Part shown: one piece after another, positions 27,848 to 39,700 of the stretch
Numbering within the stretch: the stretch's first letter is position 1
How the letters are laid out: each line of letters starts with the position of its first letter
Assembly: GCF_019915265.1 (NCBI RefSeq)
Contig: NZ_CP082780.1
Span: 2,604,001-2,668,000, forward strand
Length of the DNA: 64,000 bases
Direction of reading: 5' to 3'
Source: Bacillus aquiflavi
GTDB taxonomy: Bacteria; Bacillota; Bacilli; Bacillales; Cytobacillaceae
Translations under genes and position numbers: made by a program
Notes under the pieces: model-generated
What the model was told of the DNA's origin: nothing
Database searches by the model: none
What the model saw: the letters and a program-made list of their open reading frames with translations, nothing else

Positions 27848-28975
27848 TTGAACCCGACGTATATACACCGCTCGATCCGTTTTCTAATTGTAATTGGGAT
27901 AGTTGCTTTAAGCCTCGTTGCTATTTATTTGTTATCAAAGTATACATATCCCTTTATTATCGGTTTAATTATTGCTTTTATGATGAACCCTGTCGTCAAT
28001 TTTTTTGAAAAAAAAGGACGAATGCCAAGGGCGCTTGCAGTATTTGTCTCGCTAATTATTATTTTCGCAGTTTTTGCAGGGTTAATTACTCTATTAGTTG
28101 TAGAAATAGTTTCAGGTACTGATTATTTAGCAAAGGTTGTTCCAAAACACCTTGAAACAGTGATTGATTATATTGAACAGTTTTTTGCAGCACAAATCAT
28201 CCCGCTTTATAATCAACTGTCAAACTTATTAAGCAGTTTAGATGCGGGACAGCAAGATACCATTATGTCAAATATTGAGAGTGTCGGTAAAAAAATCGGG
28301 ACAACTGTTGGCACATTTCTTCAAAATTTCTTCGGGAAAATTCCAGCAGTATTATCATGGTTCCCAAATGCAGCAACTGTTTTAGTTTTTTCGCTTCTTG
28401 CCACATTCTTTATTAGTAAAGATTGGTACCGTCTGTCACAACTTGGAGGCCGTCTCTTACCTGCAAGAGCGAAAACAAGTGGAAAGACTGTTTTTACAGA
28501 TTTAAAAAAGGCCCTATTTGGTTTTATTAAAGCACAAGCAACCTTAATTTCTATTTCGACAGTCATTACTTTAATTGGCTTGCTCATTTTACGAGTTGAT
28601 TATGCAATTACAATCGCTATTTTAATAGGTTTAGTCGATATACTTCCGTATTTAGGTACAGGGCTTGTATTTGTCCCATGGATTATTTATGAAATGATTG
28701 CAGGTGAAATGAACCTTGCTATCGGTTTAGGGGTTATTTATCTGCTCGTTATCGTTCAACGCCAAATTATGGAGCCAAAAATTCTTTCATCTAATATCGG
28801 TCTTGATCCGCTTGCCACGTTAATTGCTCTTTTTGTCGGATTTAAACTGGTTGGCTTTTTAGGATTAATAATTGGTCCTGTTTCCCTCGTCCTACTAACG
28901 ACTCTTCATCGTGCAAATGTCTTTCATGATATTTGGGACTTTATTAAAGGGAAAGACGGAAAAAACCCAGTATAG
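27848..28975 (+). CDS. ytvI: Sporulation integral membrane protein YtvI (AI-2E transporter family)
   Basis: A 375-residue membrane protein with about seven hydrophobic helices, arranged as in the AI-2E/PerM family: an N-terminal group, a large loop at about 95-165 and a C-terminal group with RQIMEPKILSSNIGLDPLATL. B. subtilis YtvI is a mother-cell sporulation protein of unknown transport substrate. TTG start after GGGAGG. It is one of few plus-strand genes here and converges on fxsA through a shared terminator. Confidence 0.88.
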   Translation: MNPTYIHRSIRFLIVIGIVALSLVAIYLLSKYTYPFIIGLIIAFMMNPVVNFFEKKGRMPRALAVFVSLIIIFAVFAGLITLLVVEIVSGTDYLAKVVPKHLETVIDYIEQFFAAQIIPLYNQLSNLLSSLDAGQQDTIMSNIESVGKKIGTTVGTFLQNFFGKIPAVLSWFPNAATVLVFSLLATFFISKDWYRLSQLGGRLLPARAKTSGKTVFTDLKKALFGFIKAQATLISISTVITLIGLLILRVDYAITIAILIGLVDILPYLGTGLVFVPWIIYEMIAGEMNLAIGLGVIYLLVIVQRQIMEPKILSSNIGLDPLATLIALFVGFKLVGFLGLIIGPVSLVLLTTLHRANVFHDIWDFIKGKDGKNPV

Positions 28976-29004
28976 CATTTAGAAAAAATGATATGAATCA
29001 CTAA

Positions 29005-29036
29005 AAAAATCAACACTTTTACAATAAGTGTTGATT
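29005..29036. terminator. Bidirectional terminator ytvI/fxsA
   Basis: AAATCAACACTT and AAGTGTTGATTT form a hairpin with an A-run on one side and T-rich bases on the other, between two converging genes. Confidence 0.8.
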
Positions 29037-29042
29037 TCTCAT

Positions 29043-29411
29043 TTAACGATAGCGAATCCATCTTCGCATTAATCTTCTAATTATAGCCTTAAATTTTTCT
29101 CTCGTAACTGGAATTAGCAATAAAAATCCGGTCAAATCAGTTATAAATCCTGGTGTTATTAACAGAAGCCCACCGATAAAGATACATATGCCATCTAATA
29201 GTACATCATTAGGGATTTGACCGTATTTTAAATGTGTTAATGCATTTCGCATCGTTTCCAGGCCTTGCTTTCTAGCCAAGTAAACACCAAATACTCCCGT
29301 AAAAATAATCAGTAAAACTGTCGGTAATACTCCAATCGCTTTACCTGACAAAAGAAGAATACCAATTTCTATAGCCGGAACAGTAATAAACAATAATAAA
29401 AAAACTCTCAC
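29043..29411 (-). CDS. fxsA: FxsA family membrane protein
   Basis: A 122-residue membrane protein with three hydrophobic helices, including the FxsA stretch AIEIGILLLSGKAIGVLPT near the N-terminus and GGLLLITPGFITDLTGF later. FxsA was named for overcoming phage T7 exclusion by the F plasmid in E. coli; its role in Bacillus is unknown. Start is GTG after AGAGGTG. The C-terminus is strongly basic (KAIIRRLMRRWIRYR). It is 135 bases downstream of pyk. Confidence 0.88.
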   Translation of the reverse strand: MRVFLLLFITVPAIEIGILLLSGKAIGVLPTVLLIIFTGVFGVYLARKQGLETMRNALTHLKYGQIPNDVLLDGICIFIGGLLLITPGFITDLTGFLLLIPVTREKFKAIIRRLMRRWIRYR

Positions 29412-29546
29412 TATATCACACCTCTAAAAAAACTTGACATATTGCCCCTTTATTATTAGCTTCTTTTGTGTGTAATACTAATGATAAAAAATATAGAGTT
29501 GAACCTTAAATTATATTGTAAGAGGCGGTGATAAATAAAATTGCAT

Positions 29547-31307
29547 TTATAAGACACTCGCATGCCCATTATAAATAACGCCACGAGCAGAATCGACTGT
29601 AATCTCCTGACCATCATTAAAGATATCCGTAGCGTTCGCAACCCCCACAACTACTGGGATTCCTAAATTTAATCCTACGACTGCAGCGTGGCTTGTTAAT
29701 CCTCCTTCTTCTGTAATTAAAGCACTGCATTTTTCAATCGCCGGAACCATCTCACGATCAGTTCCTACTGTTACTAAAATACTTCCCTCAGTTACTTTTT
29801 CAAGAGCTTCTTTAGCGTTTTTAGCAATAACGACTTTTCCGTAAGCGGTTTTCCGTCCAATTCCTTGTGCCTTAGCAATAATGTCACCAACGACATGTAT
29901 CTTCATTAAATTAGTTGTGCCAGCTTCTCCAACAGGAACACCAGCCGTAATGACGACAAGATCACCATGCTTTACAATTTTACTCCTCAAACTTTCCGAA
30001 ACAGCTATTTCAAGCATTTCATCGGTCGTCGTTGCTTTTCGTCCGCTTAATGGATAGACACCCCATATAAGTGCAAGTCTCCGCGAAACCGGCTCATTAG
30101 ATGTTACAGCAACAATTGGAGCTTTTGGACGATATTTTGAAATCATTCTAGCAGTGTGGCCGCTTTCAGTCGGTGTAATAATTGCGTTGACCCCTAAATT
30201 CCATGCTGTATGAGCGACTGATTGTCCAATTGCATCGGTAATAGCACGCTCACTATGCTTGCTTCGATTTTGTAAAATACCTTTATGATCTAGAGCAAGT
30301 TCAGCACGAGAAGCAATGTTATGCATTGTACGGACAGCTTCAACCGGATATTTCCCTGCTGCAGTCTCTCCAGAAAGCATAATAGCGTCAGTACCATCGA
30401 ATATAGCGTTCGCTACATCACTCGCCTCAGCTCGTGTTGGTCGAGGATTTCTTTGCATAGAGTCAAGCATTTGGGTAGCTGTAATAACTGGTTTTCCTAA
30501 AGTATTACATTTTTTTATAAGCATTTTTTGAACGAGCGGAACTTCTTCGGCTTTAATCTCAACTCCTAAATCACCACGTGCAACCATTATTCCATCAGAA
30601 ACCTCTAAAATCTCGTCAATATGATCGACACCTTCTTGATTTTCAATTTTAGGAATGATTTGAATATGAGGGGCATTATTTTTTTCAAGCAATTCACGAA
30701 TCTCTAATACGTCTGAAGCTCTCCTAACGAATGAAGCAGCAATAAAATCTACTTTTTGCTCAATTCCAAACAAAATATCATTCGCATCTTTTTGTGTTAT
30801 ACCTGGTAAGTTTACAAAAACACCTGGAACATTTACACCCTTTTTATTTTTTAATATTCCATTATTTAATATTTTCGTTTCAATTTCTTGCTCGATTTTG
30901 TCAATTTTTGTTACTTCAAGAGCAATCAATCCGTCATCCAATAATATTTTTGAACCAATTGTAATGTCATTTATCAGTCCTGAATAAGAAATGGAGAATT
31001 TCTCTGAAGTGCCTATTACTTCTTTCATCGAAATAGTAATCCGATTACCTTCAATTAGTTGGATTTCACCGTTTTCCATTGTATGAGTACGAATTTCAGG
31101 GCCTTTTGTATCAAGTAAGATAGCAGTATTTATGCCCGTTATTTGAGAAGCTTCGCGAATATTTTTAATCCGTTCCTTATGTTCCTCATAATTACCATGA
31201 GAAAAGTTAAGGCGGGCTACGTTCATTCCGTTCTCCATTAATTGTGTTAACTTTTCAACACTTTCACTTGCTGGTCCAATGGTACAAACAATTTTTGTTT
31301 TCCGCAT
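29547..31307 (-). CDS. pyk: Pyruvate kinase
   Basis: Converts phosphoenolpyruvate and ADP to pyruvate and ATP. The barrel carries [26 protein letters not shown], the catalytic-lysine region [10 protein letters not shown] and [11 protein letters not shown], then [10 protein letters not shown]-terminal extension (about 475-586) is a PEP-utilising swivel domain with [11 protein letters not shown], typical of Bacillus and Geobacillus enzymes. 586 residues. Lies 31 bases after pfkA, so the two are one operon. Confidence 0.97.
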   Translation of the reverse strand: MRKTKIVCTIGPASESVEKLTQLMENGMNVARLNFSHGNYEEHKERIKNIREASQITGINTAILLDTKGPEIRTHTMENGEIQLIEGNRITISMKEVIGTSEKFSISYSGLINDITIGSKILLDDGLIALEVTKIDKIEQEIETKILNNGILKNKKGVNVPGVFVNLPGITQKDANDILFGIEQKVDFIAASFVRRASDVLEIRELLEKNNAPHIQIIPKIENQEGVDHIDEILEVSDGIMVARGDLGVEIKAEEVPLVQKMLIKKCNTLGKPVITATQMLDSMQRNPRPTRAEASDVANAIFDGTDAIMLSGETAAGKYPVEAVRTMHNIASRAELALDHKGILQNRSKHSERAITDAIGQSVAHTAWNLGVNAIITPTESGHTARMISKYRPKAPIVAVTSNEPVSRRLALIWGVYPLSGRKATTTDEMLEIAVSESLRSKIVKHGDLVVITAGVPVGEAGTTNLMKIHVVGDIIAKAQGIGRKTAYGKVVIAKNAKEALEKVTEGSILVTVGTDREMVPAIEKCSALITEEGGLTSHAAVVGLNLGIPVVVGVANATDIFNDGQEITVDSARGVIYNGHASVL

Positions 31308-31338
31308 GTACAGCTACCTCCTAAAAAAATTTAAGTTT

Positions 31339-32505
<1,167 letters not shown>

Positions 32506-32532
32506 AGACGTGCTCTTAAATTGAACACGTCT
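32506..32532 (-). terminator. Intact terminator of accA, left flank of element copy D
   Basis: AGACGTGTTC pairs with GAGCACGTCT on the minus strand (one G-T pair), followed by TTTTTT. It lies 225 bases beyond the accA stop. A near-copy without the T-run is at 32683-32710. Confidence 0.85.
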
Positions 32533-32682
32533 CATATTGTTAATAAACGTTCGCATTCTTCTTTGCAAGCGCATGAAGTACTGTTCTATCCACTACCGTC
32601 TCGTTTCTTGGCGCCTAGACTGACAAGCATTTTCAATCATTAGAAGGCAACTTGCTTCAAATATTGACTGTTTCTATTAGCA
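32533..32682 (+). repeat. Dispersed MITE-like intergenic element, copy D
   Basis: Plus strand: TGTTAATAAACGTTCGCATTC, then TGTTCTATCCACTACCG, TGGCGCCTAGACTGACAAGC, and an end at CAAATATTGACTGTTTC. Same block order as copy A. It lies exactly between two versions of the accA terminator hairpin. Confidence 0.75.
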
Positions 32683-32710
32683 AAGATGTGCCCTTAATTG
32701 AACACACCTT
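32683..32710 (-). repeat. Degenerate terminator hairpin, right flank of element copy D
   Basis: AAGGTGTGTTC pairs with GGGCACATCTT on the minus strand (11 bp including G-T pairs), but no T-run follows. It aligns with the hairpin at 32506-32532 over its whole length. Confidence 0.75.
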
Positions 32711-32756
32711 AATTGATCCTCATTAAAAAGTATTAAAAATGGCATAATAACTCTTT

Positions 32757-33735
32757 TTATTTTACATTAATTAATTGATTGACAAATCCATATTCGCCAA
32801 CTGCTTTAAATTTATGATACCGCTCGTTCACTAATTCATCTTTTGACATTTTAATCAGCTCTTTTAATGAGGATTTTAACACGACGTCAATTGCCGCTGC
32901 TTGTTTCTCGACATCTTTATGTGCTCCTCCTCTAACTTCTGGAATCACTTCATCGATAACACCAAGCTCTTTTAAATCTGGTGCAGTTATTTTCATAGTT
33001 TCAACAGCACGTTTTGCTAAAGAAGCGTCTTTCCATAACAATGCAGCCGCCCCTTCCGGAGAAATAACAGAATAAGTTGAATTTTCAAGCATGTGAATGC
33101 GATTCCCAATTCCTAATGCTAAAGCCCCGCCACTGCCTCCTTCACCAATAACGATACAAACTACAGGTACCTTTAATCCTGCCATTTCAAAGAGATTTCT
33201 AGCTATTGCCTCACTTTGACCACGCTCTTCTGCAGCTATACCAGGATATGCACCTTTTGTATCTATAAAGCAAATAATTGGACGGTTGAATTTTTCAGCC
33301 TGTTTCATTAAACGAAGAGCTTTCCGATACCCTTCAGGATGCGGCATCCCAAAGTTTCGGCGAATATTTTCCTTCGTGTCTCTTCCTCTTTGATGACCAA
33401 TTACCGTTACAGGTAAACCATGATACTTTCCAATTCCTCCAACTATTGCTTCATCATCACGGAACGTTCGATCTCCATGACATTCAAAAAAATCATTGAA
33501 CAGATAGGAAATATAGTCTAACGTAGTCGGTCGGTTAGTATGACGAGCAATTTGAAATCGATCCCACGGTTTCAGTTTTTTCGTATATATCATTTTCTAA
33601 TTTTTCAAGTCGCGCTTCAAGCTTTTCAATTTCAGAAGTTAATTCTACATCTGCATTTTTTGTAAATTCTTTTAGCTCATTAATTTTTTCTCTTAATTCA
33701 ATGATTGGCCGTTCAAATTCTAGCTCCCCTACCAA
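32757..33735 (-). pseudogene. accA: Acetyl-CoA carboxylase carboxyltransferase subunit alpha, frameshifted
   Basis: AccA with AccD transfers the carboxyl group to acetyl-CoA to make malonyl-CoA. From the TTG at 33735 the first 66 codons read [17 protein letters not shown] to LENDIYEK and then leave the family. From 33593 the other frame reads [17 protein letters not shown] and continues through the whole catalytic domain ([24 protein letters not shown]) to 32757. The switch is at a six-A run, 33576-33581; five A would give the normal YEKLKPWD. Joined, it is about the usual 325 residues. The gene is normally essential, so slippage, reinitiation at the ATG at 33593 or a sequence error must be considered. 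Overlaps accD by seven bases. Confidence 0.85.
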
Positions 33736-34598
33736 TTCGACTCACCACCTTGTTCATGTATATCGAGAATATTTGAAACTTGCTTTTTTAATTCTAATCT
33801 CGGAATGACTGCGTCAAGCTGTCCATGCTTTAATAAAAATTCTGCTGTTTGGAAATCTTCAGGAAGCTCTTCGCGTATTGTTTGTTCAATAATTCTCCGT
33901 CCTGCAAAGCCGATTAATGCACCAGGTTCTGCTAAATTATAATCTCCTAGAGAGGCAAAACTAGCTGAAACCCCGCCAGTAGTTGGGTGTGTCATAATTG
34001 AGAGGATCAATCCCCCATTATCACTAAATCTTTTTAGAGCAGCACTTGTTTTAGCCATTTGCATTAAGCTTAAAACACCCTCTTGCATCCGTGCTCCACC
34101 AGAGGCGGTAAAAATGATAAATGGAATCGATAATTCATCAGCTAATTCAATAGCTCTCGTAATTTTTTCTCCTACAACTGAACCCATACTGCCCATTCTG
34201 AACGTGGAATCCATAACAGCAATGACAATTTCATGATCATCTACTTTCCCAGTTCCAGTAACAACCGCTTCGTGTAAACTGCTGCTTTTTTGATCTTTCT
34301 CAAGCTTTTCTAAGTAATCAGGGAAATTCAGTGGATTTTTTGAAACCATGTCACTATTTATTTCTTTAAAACTATTCTCATCTAAAAAACTATCGATTCT
34401 TTCATATGCCTTCATCGGATGATGATAATGACAGTGAAGACAGACTTTTATATTTTTTGATAATTCCTTTGAATACATGATTTTTTTACAATTAGGGCAT
34501 TTCGTCATAATTCCTTCAGGCAAATCTTGTTTCGCTGCCTCCGTAGGAATAGTTGCATATTTTTTCTTTTTAGATTTTGAAAAAATTTCTTTAAGCAA
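33729..34598 (-). CDS. accD: Acetyl-CoA carboxylase carboxyltransferase subunit beta
   Basis: Beta half of the carboxyltransferase of fatty-acid synthesis. The N-terminal zinc ribbon has CPNC and CLHC (about 30-52). The crotonase-like core shows [30 protein letters not shown] and [13 protein letters not shown]. Start is TTG at 34598, seven bases after GGAGG ([15 protein letters not shown]), matching other Bacillus AccD. 289 residues. It is followed at once by accA, as usual. Confidence 0.94.
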   Translation of the reverse strand: MLKEIFSKSKKKKYATIPTEAAKQDLPEGIMTKCPNCKKIMYSKELSKNIKVCLHCHYHHPMKAYERIDSFLDENSFKEINSDMVSKNPLNFPDYLEKLEKDQKSSSLHEAVVTGTGKVDDHEIVIAVMDSTFRMGSMGSVVGEKITRAIELADELSIPFIIFTASGGARMQEGVLSLMQMAKTSAALKRFSDNGGLILSIMTHPTTGGVSASFASLGDYNLAEPGALIGFAGRRIIEQTIREELPEDFQTAEFLLKHGQLDAVIPRLELKKQVSNILDIHEQGGESNW

Positions 34599-34705
34599 GG
34601 TGAATCCTCCCTCGTTCGAAAACAATCGGACTAAATTTTTTTCAAAAAGCTTGTCCTAACAATTTATAAAAAAATTACACAAATGTTGTTTAAAATTGTC
34701 GCTAA

Positions 34706-35353
34706 TCAATCGACAATTTCCTCATTTTTATTTTGATAGTATGAAACAGCTTCATTTTCACTTCTAGATAGGAGTGTTTCAATTAATTGAATATACGACA
34801 GTTTTGAATATTCATTATTATGTAATTTTAATGAGTTATAATATTCTTTTAATATAAGCCAAATCCTCAATGTTAATCTATTTTTCGACAGCATGACAAT
34901 TTTTTTAAAAAAATCATCATCAGTAAAGCTTGTTGTCTCGGCCCATTTTTTAAATGAAAACAGCTCTTCTTTTTCTGCTCTTTTAATAACAAGACGGATA
35001 CTATCCATTTCAAGTAAATTCTTTGTCTCCGATACATCTTTAACCGCTTGGTCATCTTGCAAAATAAAAGTACTTAACACCTCGACAAGATGATGTTCAC
35101 GAAAATCACGGATAAAAGTTCCTTCCCCACGCCTTGTTTCGATTAATCCTAATAATTCTAAAGCGCGCAATGCTTCACGGACAGAAGATCGACCGACATT
35201 TAGACGCTCTGAAAGTTCTCGTTCAGATGGGATTTTATCCCCAGCAATTAAATCGTCATTTTTGATCATATCTCGAAGCTGTTTCACAATTTCTAAATAA
35301 ACTTTTGAATTTCTTTGTGAAGAATTCACTTTTATTTCACTCACTTTTTCCAA
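34706..35353 (-). CDS. GntR/FadR-family transcriptional regulator
   Basis: A 215-residue regulator. The N-terminal winged helix (about 17-82) shows GDKIPSERELSERLNVGRSSVREALRALELLGLIETRRGEG, read here in two parts: the turn ERELSERLNVGRSSVREAL and the wing ETRRGEGTFI. The C-terminal half is helical, as in FadR-type ligand domains. It lies between the malic enzyme gene and accDA, overlapping the end of the former by 17 bases, which suggests control of malate use or malonyl-CoA supply. No start has a strong ribosome binding site; TTG at 35353 is taken, but a GTG eight codons in is possible. Confidence 0.82.
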   Translation of the reverse strand: MEKVSEIKVNSSQRNSKVYLEIVKQLRDMIKNDDLIAGDKIPSERELSERLNVGRSSVREALRALELLGLIETRRGEGTFIRDFREHHLVEVLSTFILQDDQAVKDVSETKNLLEMDSIRLVIKRAEKEELFSFKKWAETTSFTDDDFFKKIVMLSKNRLTLRIWLILKEYYNSLKLHNNEYSKLSYIQLIETLLSRSENEAVSYYQNKNEEIVD

Positions 35354-36575
35354 TAATTGCGAGCTTTCTCGTTTTTTCCTTTATTTCTTTCGGATCTATT
35401 TTTAGTCGAGCTACCCCTGTTTCCATTGCTGCTTTTGCTACTGAAGCCGCAACTTCAGGAGCCACCCGCGGATCAAATGGAGCCGGGATAACATAATCAG
35501 CGTTAAGTTCATCATCACTAATTAAGCTTGCAATTGCTTCAACTGCGGCAATTTTCATCTTTTCGTTTATATGTGTAGCACGTACATCAAGTGCACCACG
35601 GAATATCCCCGGGAAGGCTAATACATTATTTACTTGATTCGGAAAATCAGACCGGCCAGTACCAACAACTTTAGCACCAGCTGCTTTTGCTATATCAGGC
35701 ATAATTTCAGGTTCTGGATTAGCCATTGCAAAAATGATTGGGTTAGGATTCATTGAACGAACCATTTCTTCAGTTAATGCTCCAGCTACTGATACACCAA
35801 TAAATACATCGGCACCTTTAATAGCATCCACAAGATCTCCTTGTTCATCTTCCCTATTTGTAAATTTAGCTACTTTTGCCTTAACTTTGTTCATACCATA
35901 TGAACGACCTTCGTAAATCGCTCCTTTAGAATCGCATAAAATGATATCACGCACACCATAACTGTATAAAAGCTTTATAATTGCAATACCAGCAGCTCCA
36001 GCACCATTTGCAACCACTTTAATTTCTGTTATTTTTTTGCCAACTAATTTTAATGCATTAACTAAACCAGCAACAGTTACAATTGCTGTACCATGCTGAT
36101 CATCATGAAAAACAGGAATATTCGCTTCCTTCTTAAGCCTTTCTTCAATAACAAAGCAATTTGGAGCAGCAATATCTTCTAGGTTAATCCCGCCAAAGTT
36201 TGGTTCTAGACATTTCACTGTTTCAATAATTTTTTCTACATCTGTTGTATTTAAACAAATAGGAAATGCATCTACACCAGCGAAACTTTTAAATAAAACG
36301 GCTTTTCCTTCCATGACAGGCAAACCAGCTTCAGGTCCAATATTCCCAAGCCCAAGAACAGCTGTTCCATCTGAAACGACTGCTACCATGTTTCCTTTCA
36401 TCGTAAATTCATAAACAGTTTCAGGTTTATCATGAATTACCTTACAAGGCTCAGCAACGCCTGGAGAATAAGCCAAACTTAAATCATGTGCGTTTCTAAC
36501 CGGTACCTTTGACGTTGATTCTAATTTACCTTTATTAATGCGATGAATATGTAAAGCCTCTTCACGTAAAGTCAA
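35337..36575 (-). CDS. ytsJ: Malic enzyme (NADP-dependent YtsJ type)
   Basis: Decarboxylates malate to pyruvate. The short bacterial form, 412 residues: LSLAYSPGVAEPCK, the catalytic region FMKG-like GNMVAVVSDGTAVLGLGNIGPEAG (split here at SDGTAVLGLGNIGPEAG), HDDQHGTAIV, the nucleotide loop ANGAGAAGIAI, and FAMANPEPEIMPD. I choose TTG at 36575 (MTLREEALHIHRINKG), spaced five bases from GGGTG; it aligns with YtsJ. NADP preference is inferred from similarity. Confidence 0.93.
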   Translation of the reverse strand: MTLREEALHIHRINKGKLESTSKVPVRNAHDLSLAYSPGVAEPCKVIHDKPETVYEFTMKGNMVAVVSDGTAVLGLGNIGPEAGLPVMEGKAVLFKSFAGVDAFPICLNTTDVEKIIETVKCLEPNFGGINLEDIAAPNCFVIEERLKKEANIPVFHDDQHGTAIVTVAGLVNALKLVGKKITEIKVVANGAGAAGIAIIKLLYSYGVRDIILCDSKGAIYEGRSYGMNKVKAKVAKFTNREDEQGDLVDAIKGADVFIGVSVAGALTEEMVRSMNPNPIIFAMANPEPEIMPDIAKAAGAKVVGTGRSDFPNQVNNVLAFPGIFRGALDVRATHINEKMKIAAVEAIASLISDDELNADYVIPAPFDPRVAPEVAASVAKAAMETGVARLKIDPKEIKEKTRKLAIIGKSE

Positions 36576-36714
36576 ATCGTTCACCCTTTCAAAATTTCAC
36601 AAACAGCACCTTAAGCCCTCTCACTCTTTCGGGCGAATAAAAAGCCATTCTGGTGGTCTGACCACATCTGTCTCTTTATCCAATATACATTAGAACTGTG
36701 AATAATGTAAAGAT

Positions 36715-39700
36715 TTAATGTTTTAAAATAACGTTATTTTTACCTAAAAAGTTTATTAACTCTTGTAAACATTGCGAATTAGGGTTAACCCGGTAGTCTT
36801 TAGAAAGGAGTATTGCCTTTTCTTCGATTTCATAGTAAAGGACGACTGATGTTTTTCCTCTAAAACTTTTTAAGATTTTCTCTAATTGCTGTAAATTTTC
36901 ATTAGATTGTTTTTCTTTTGTAATTCTCAAATATAATGTTCGTTTATTTGCTGCTGCCTCACTAAGTGCTTCTTTAATATTTTTTCCAACTTGAACGATA
37001 AACTGCTTTCTCCCTTCGCGGTATTCCATTTTACCTTGCAAAAGCACAATATTTCCCTCTTTTAAGATAACTGATAAGCTGCGAAATACGTTTGGAAAAA
37101 CGACTGCTTCTACCTCTTCGCTCTGATCGCTTATCGTTAAAAAGGCCATTGAATCTCCTCTCTTTGTCCGAATTTCCTTAACTTTAGAAATATAGACTCC
37201 TACTTTTTCTTGATTATGATCCACTGTTATTTTTGTTAATAACTTAGCACCTATTGTTTGTAATGCTTTTTCATAAATTGACACAGGATGATCCGATAAA
37301 TATAATCCAAGTACTTCTTTTTCTAATAAAAGTTTATCTTCAATCCTCATTGGGTCAACTTGGACATACTTAGGCTTTATAAAAAACTCATCCGCTGCAA
37401 AGAAGTCATATTGTTCCCCTTCATTTGGCTGAAGCAGTTGTGCATGTTCAACCGCAACGTCAATGCTTGCGAGAAGAATTGCACGATCCTTGCCAAATTC
37501 ATCGAAGCTTCCAGAATGAACAAGTGATTCAAGTGTTTTTCGATTAACAGCTTTAGGTGATACCCTTATAAAAAAATCAAATAAATCTTCAAAGCGCTTT
37601 TGTCTTCTTGCTTTAAAAATTTCTTTTAATGCAGCAGCCCCGACTCCTTTTATCGCTGCTAAACTATAACGAACCTGAGTATTTTCAGGATAAAAAGAGT
37701 AACCGCTTAAATTAATCGACGGGGGAGAAATATTGTAGCCTATTTCTCTTAACTCCTGAACATATTGCCTAATTTTCACCTCATTACCGATAGCAGATGT
37801 AAGTAAAGCCGCCATAAAATCTAAAGGATACGTAGCTTTTAAATAGGCTAATTGGTATGCGATAAAACTATATGCAACAGCATGACTCCGGTTAAAACCG
37901 TAATTTGCAAACCTAACAATTAAATCGTAAATTCGATTAGCAGTATGTTCGTCATAGCCCTTTTCTTTTGACCCGATAACAAAGTGAACTCTTTCTTTAT
38001 CTAGTACCTCCTTTTGCTTCTTTCCCACAGCCCGTCTTAACAAATCAGCTTCTCCTAACGTAAAACCAGCCATTTTTGAAGCAATTTGCATAATTTGTTC
38101 TTGATAGACGATTACCCCATATGTGTTTTCTAATATTGGCTTTAATTCTGGATGTAAATATTCAATTTCCGTCAGGCCATGCTTTCTTTCAATAAATAAG
38201 GGAATGTTCTCCATCGGACCAGGACGATATAAAGCATTTACAGCAACAATATCTTCAAATCTCGTTGGTTTTAGTCTTTTTAAAACATTCCGCATCCCTT
38301 CAGACTCAAGTTGAAAAACTCCAAATGTTTCTCCGCGACTTAATAGTTCATAAGTTCGTTTATCATCAAAAGGTATTTCACGAATATCAATTTTCTTCCC
38401 TGTTCTTTTGTAAATGGAGGCAATAATTGCTTCTATTAAAGAAAGATTTCTTAATCCAAGAAAGTCCATTTTTAATAAACCTAAATCTTCTAGATGATCC
38501 ATCGAATATTGCGTTAAATAAACCCCGTCATGTCCAGTTTGAATCGGAACACTGTTTATTAATGGCTGTTCACTAATAATGACTCCAGCAGCATGTGTTG
38601 ATGTATGGCGCGGGAGTCCTTCTATTTTTAATGCTGTCTCAAAAAGACGATGGTTCATTTTTGATTCTTTTAAAAATGATCTCAATTTCTCAGATTGGCT
38701 ATAGGCATCTTTTAATGAAATACCAAGCTTTGACGGAATTAAACGTGATAATTGATCCAGCTCTTTCGTATTAAAACCAAACACTCTGCCTACATCTCTA
38801 ATAGCTGCTTTTGCCGCAAGCGTTCCAAACGTAATAATTTGTGCTACATGAAGTGCACCATATTTTTGCACAACGTATTGTATAACTTCGTCGCGACGAT
38901 GATCAGGAAAATCAATATCAATATCTGGCATTGAAATTCGCTCAGGATTTAGAAATCGTTCAAATAAAAGCTGATGTTTAATTGGATCAACGTCTGTAAT
39001 ATATAAAACATAAGCAACAAGCGATCCAGCAGCAGACCCTCTTCCAGGACCTGTTAAAATCCCCCGTTTTCGAGCAAACATCATAAAGTCCCAAACTATT
39101 AAAAAATAATCACTGAAATTCATTTTCTTTATAATATCCAGCTCATATTGCAAACGCTTTTGATGCTCTTCATTCGGTTGCTTGTACCTTTCCTTCAAAC
39201 CTTTTTGACATAGGAATTCAAGCTCGCCATCAGCAGTTTTTCCAGTTGCAACAGGATATTTTGGTAACAGTTGTTCCGCTAATTTAATTGTTACATTACA
39301 TTGTTTTGCAATATGCAGCGTATTTTCTACTGCATGAGGATAGTCTGAAAATAGTTGAGCCATTTCATCAGCAGTTTTTAAATAATATTGATCACTATCA
39401 AGTTTTTCTCGATTTTCATCTCGAAGCTTTTGTCCGTTTTTAATTGCAAGAAGACATTCGTGAGCAAAAGCATCATCTCGGGCCAAATAATGAACTTCGT
39501 TTGTCGCCACTACATTTAGTCCTGTTTCTTTCGAAAGATGGATGACTTGTTCCATTAACATTTTTTCTTCTTTCGTTCCGTGCTGTTGTAATGCAAGAAA
39601 AAAAGACTGCGGTTCAAATAATCTAGAGAGATGTTTTACAGTCTCAAGTGCTTGATCTGTTTGATGGTTTAATAAATATTGCTCTACAATTCCCGCTTTT

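Noticed and set aside
36630-36670. Regulatory hairpin or terminator between dnaE and the malic enzyme gene
   Set aside because: GTGGTC/GACCAC is short and the T-run lies ten bases beyond the stem; not convincing enough to list.
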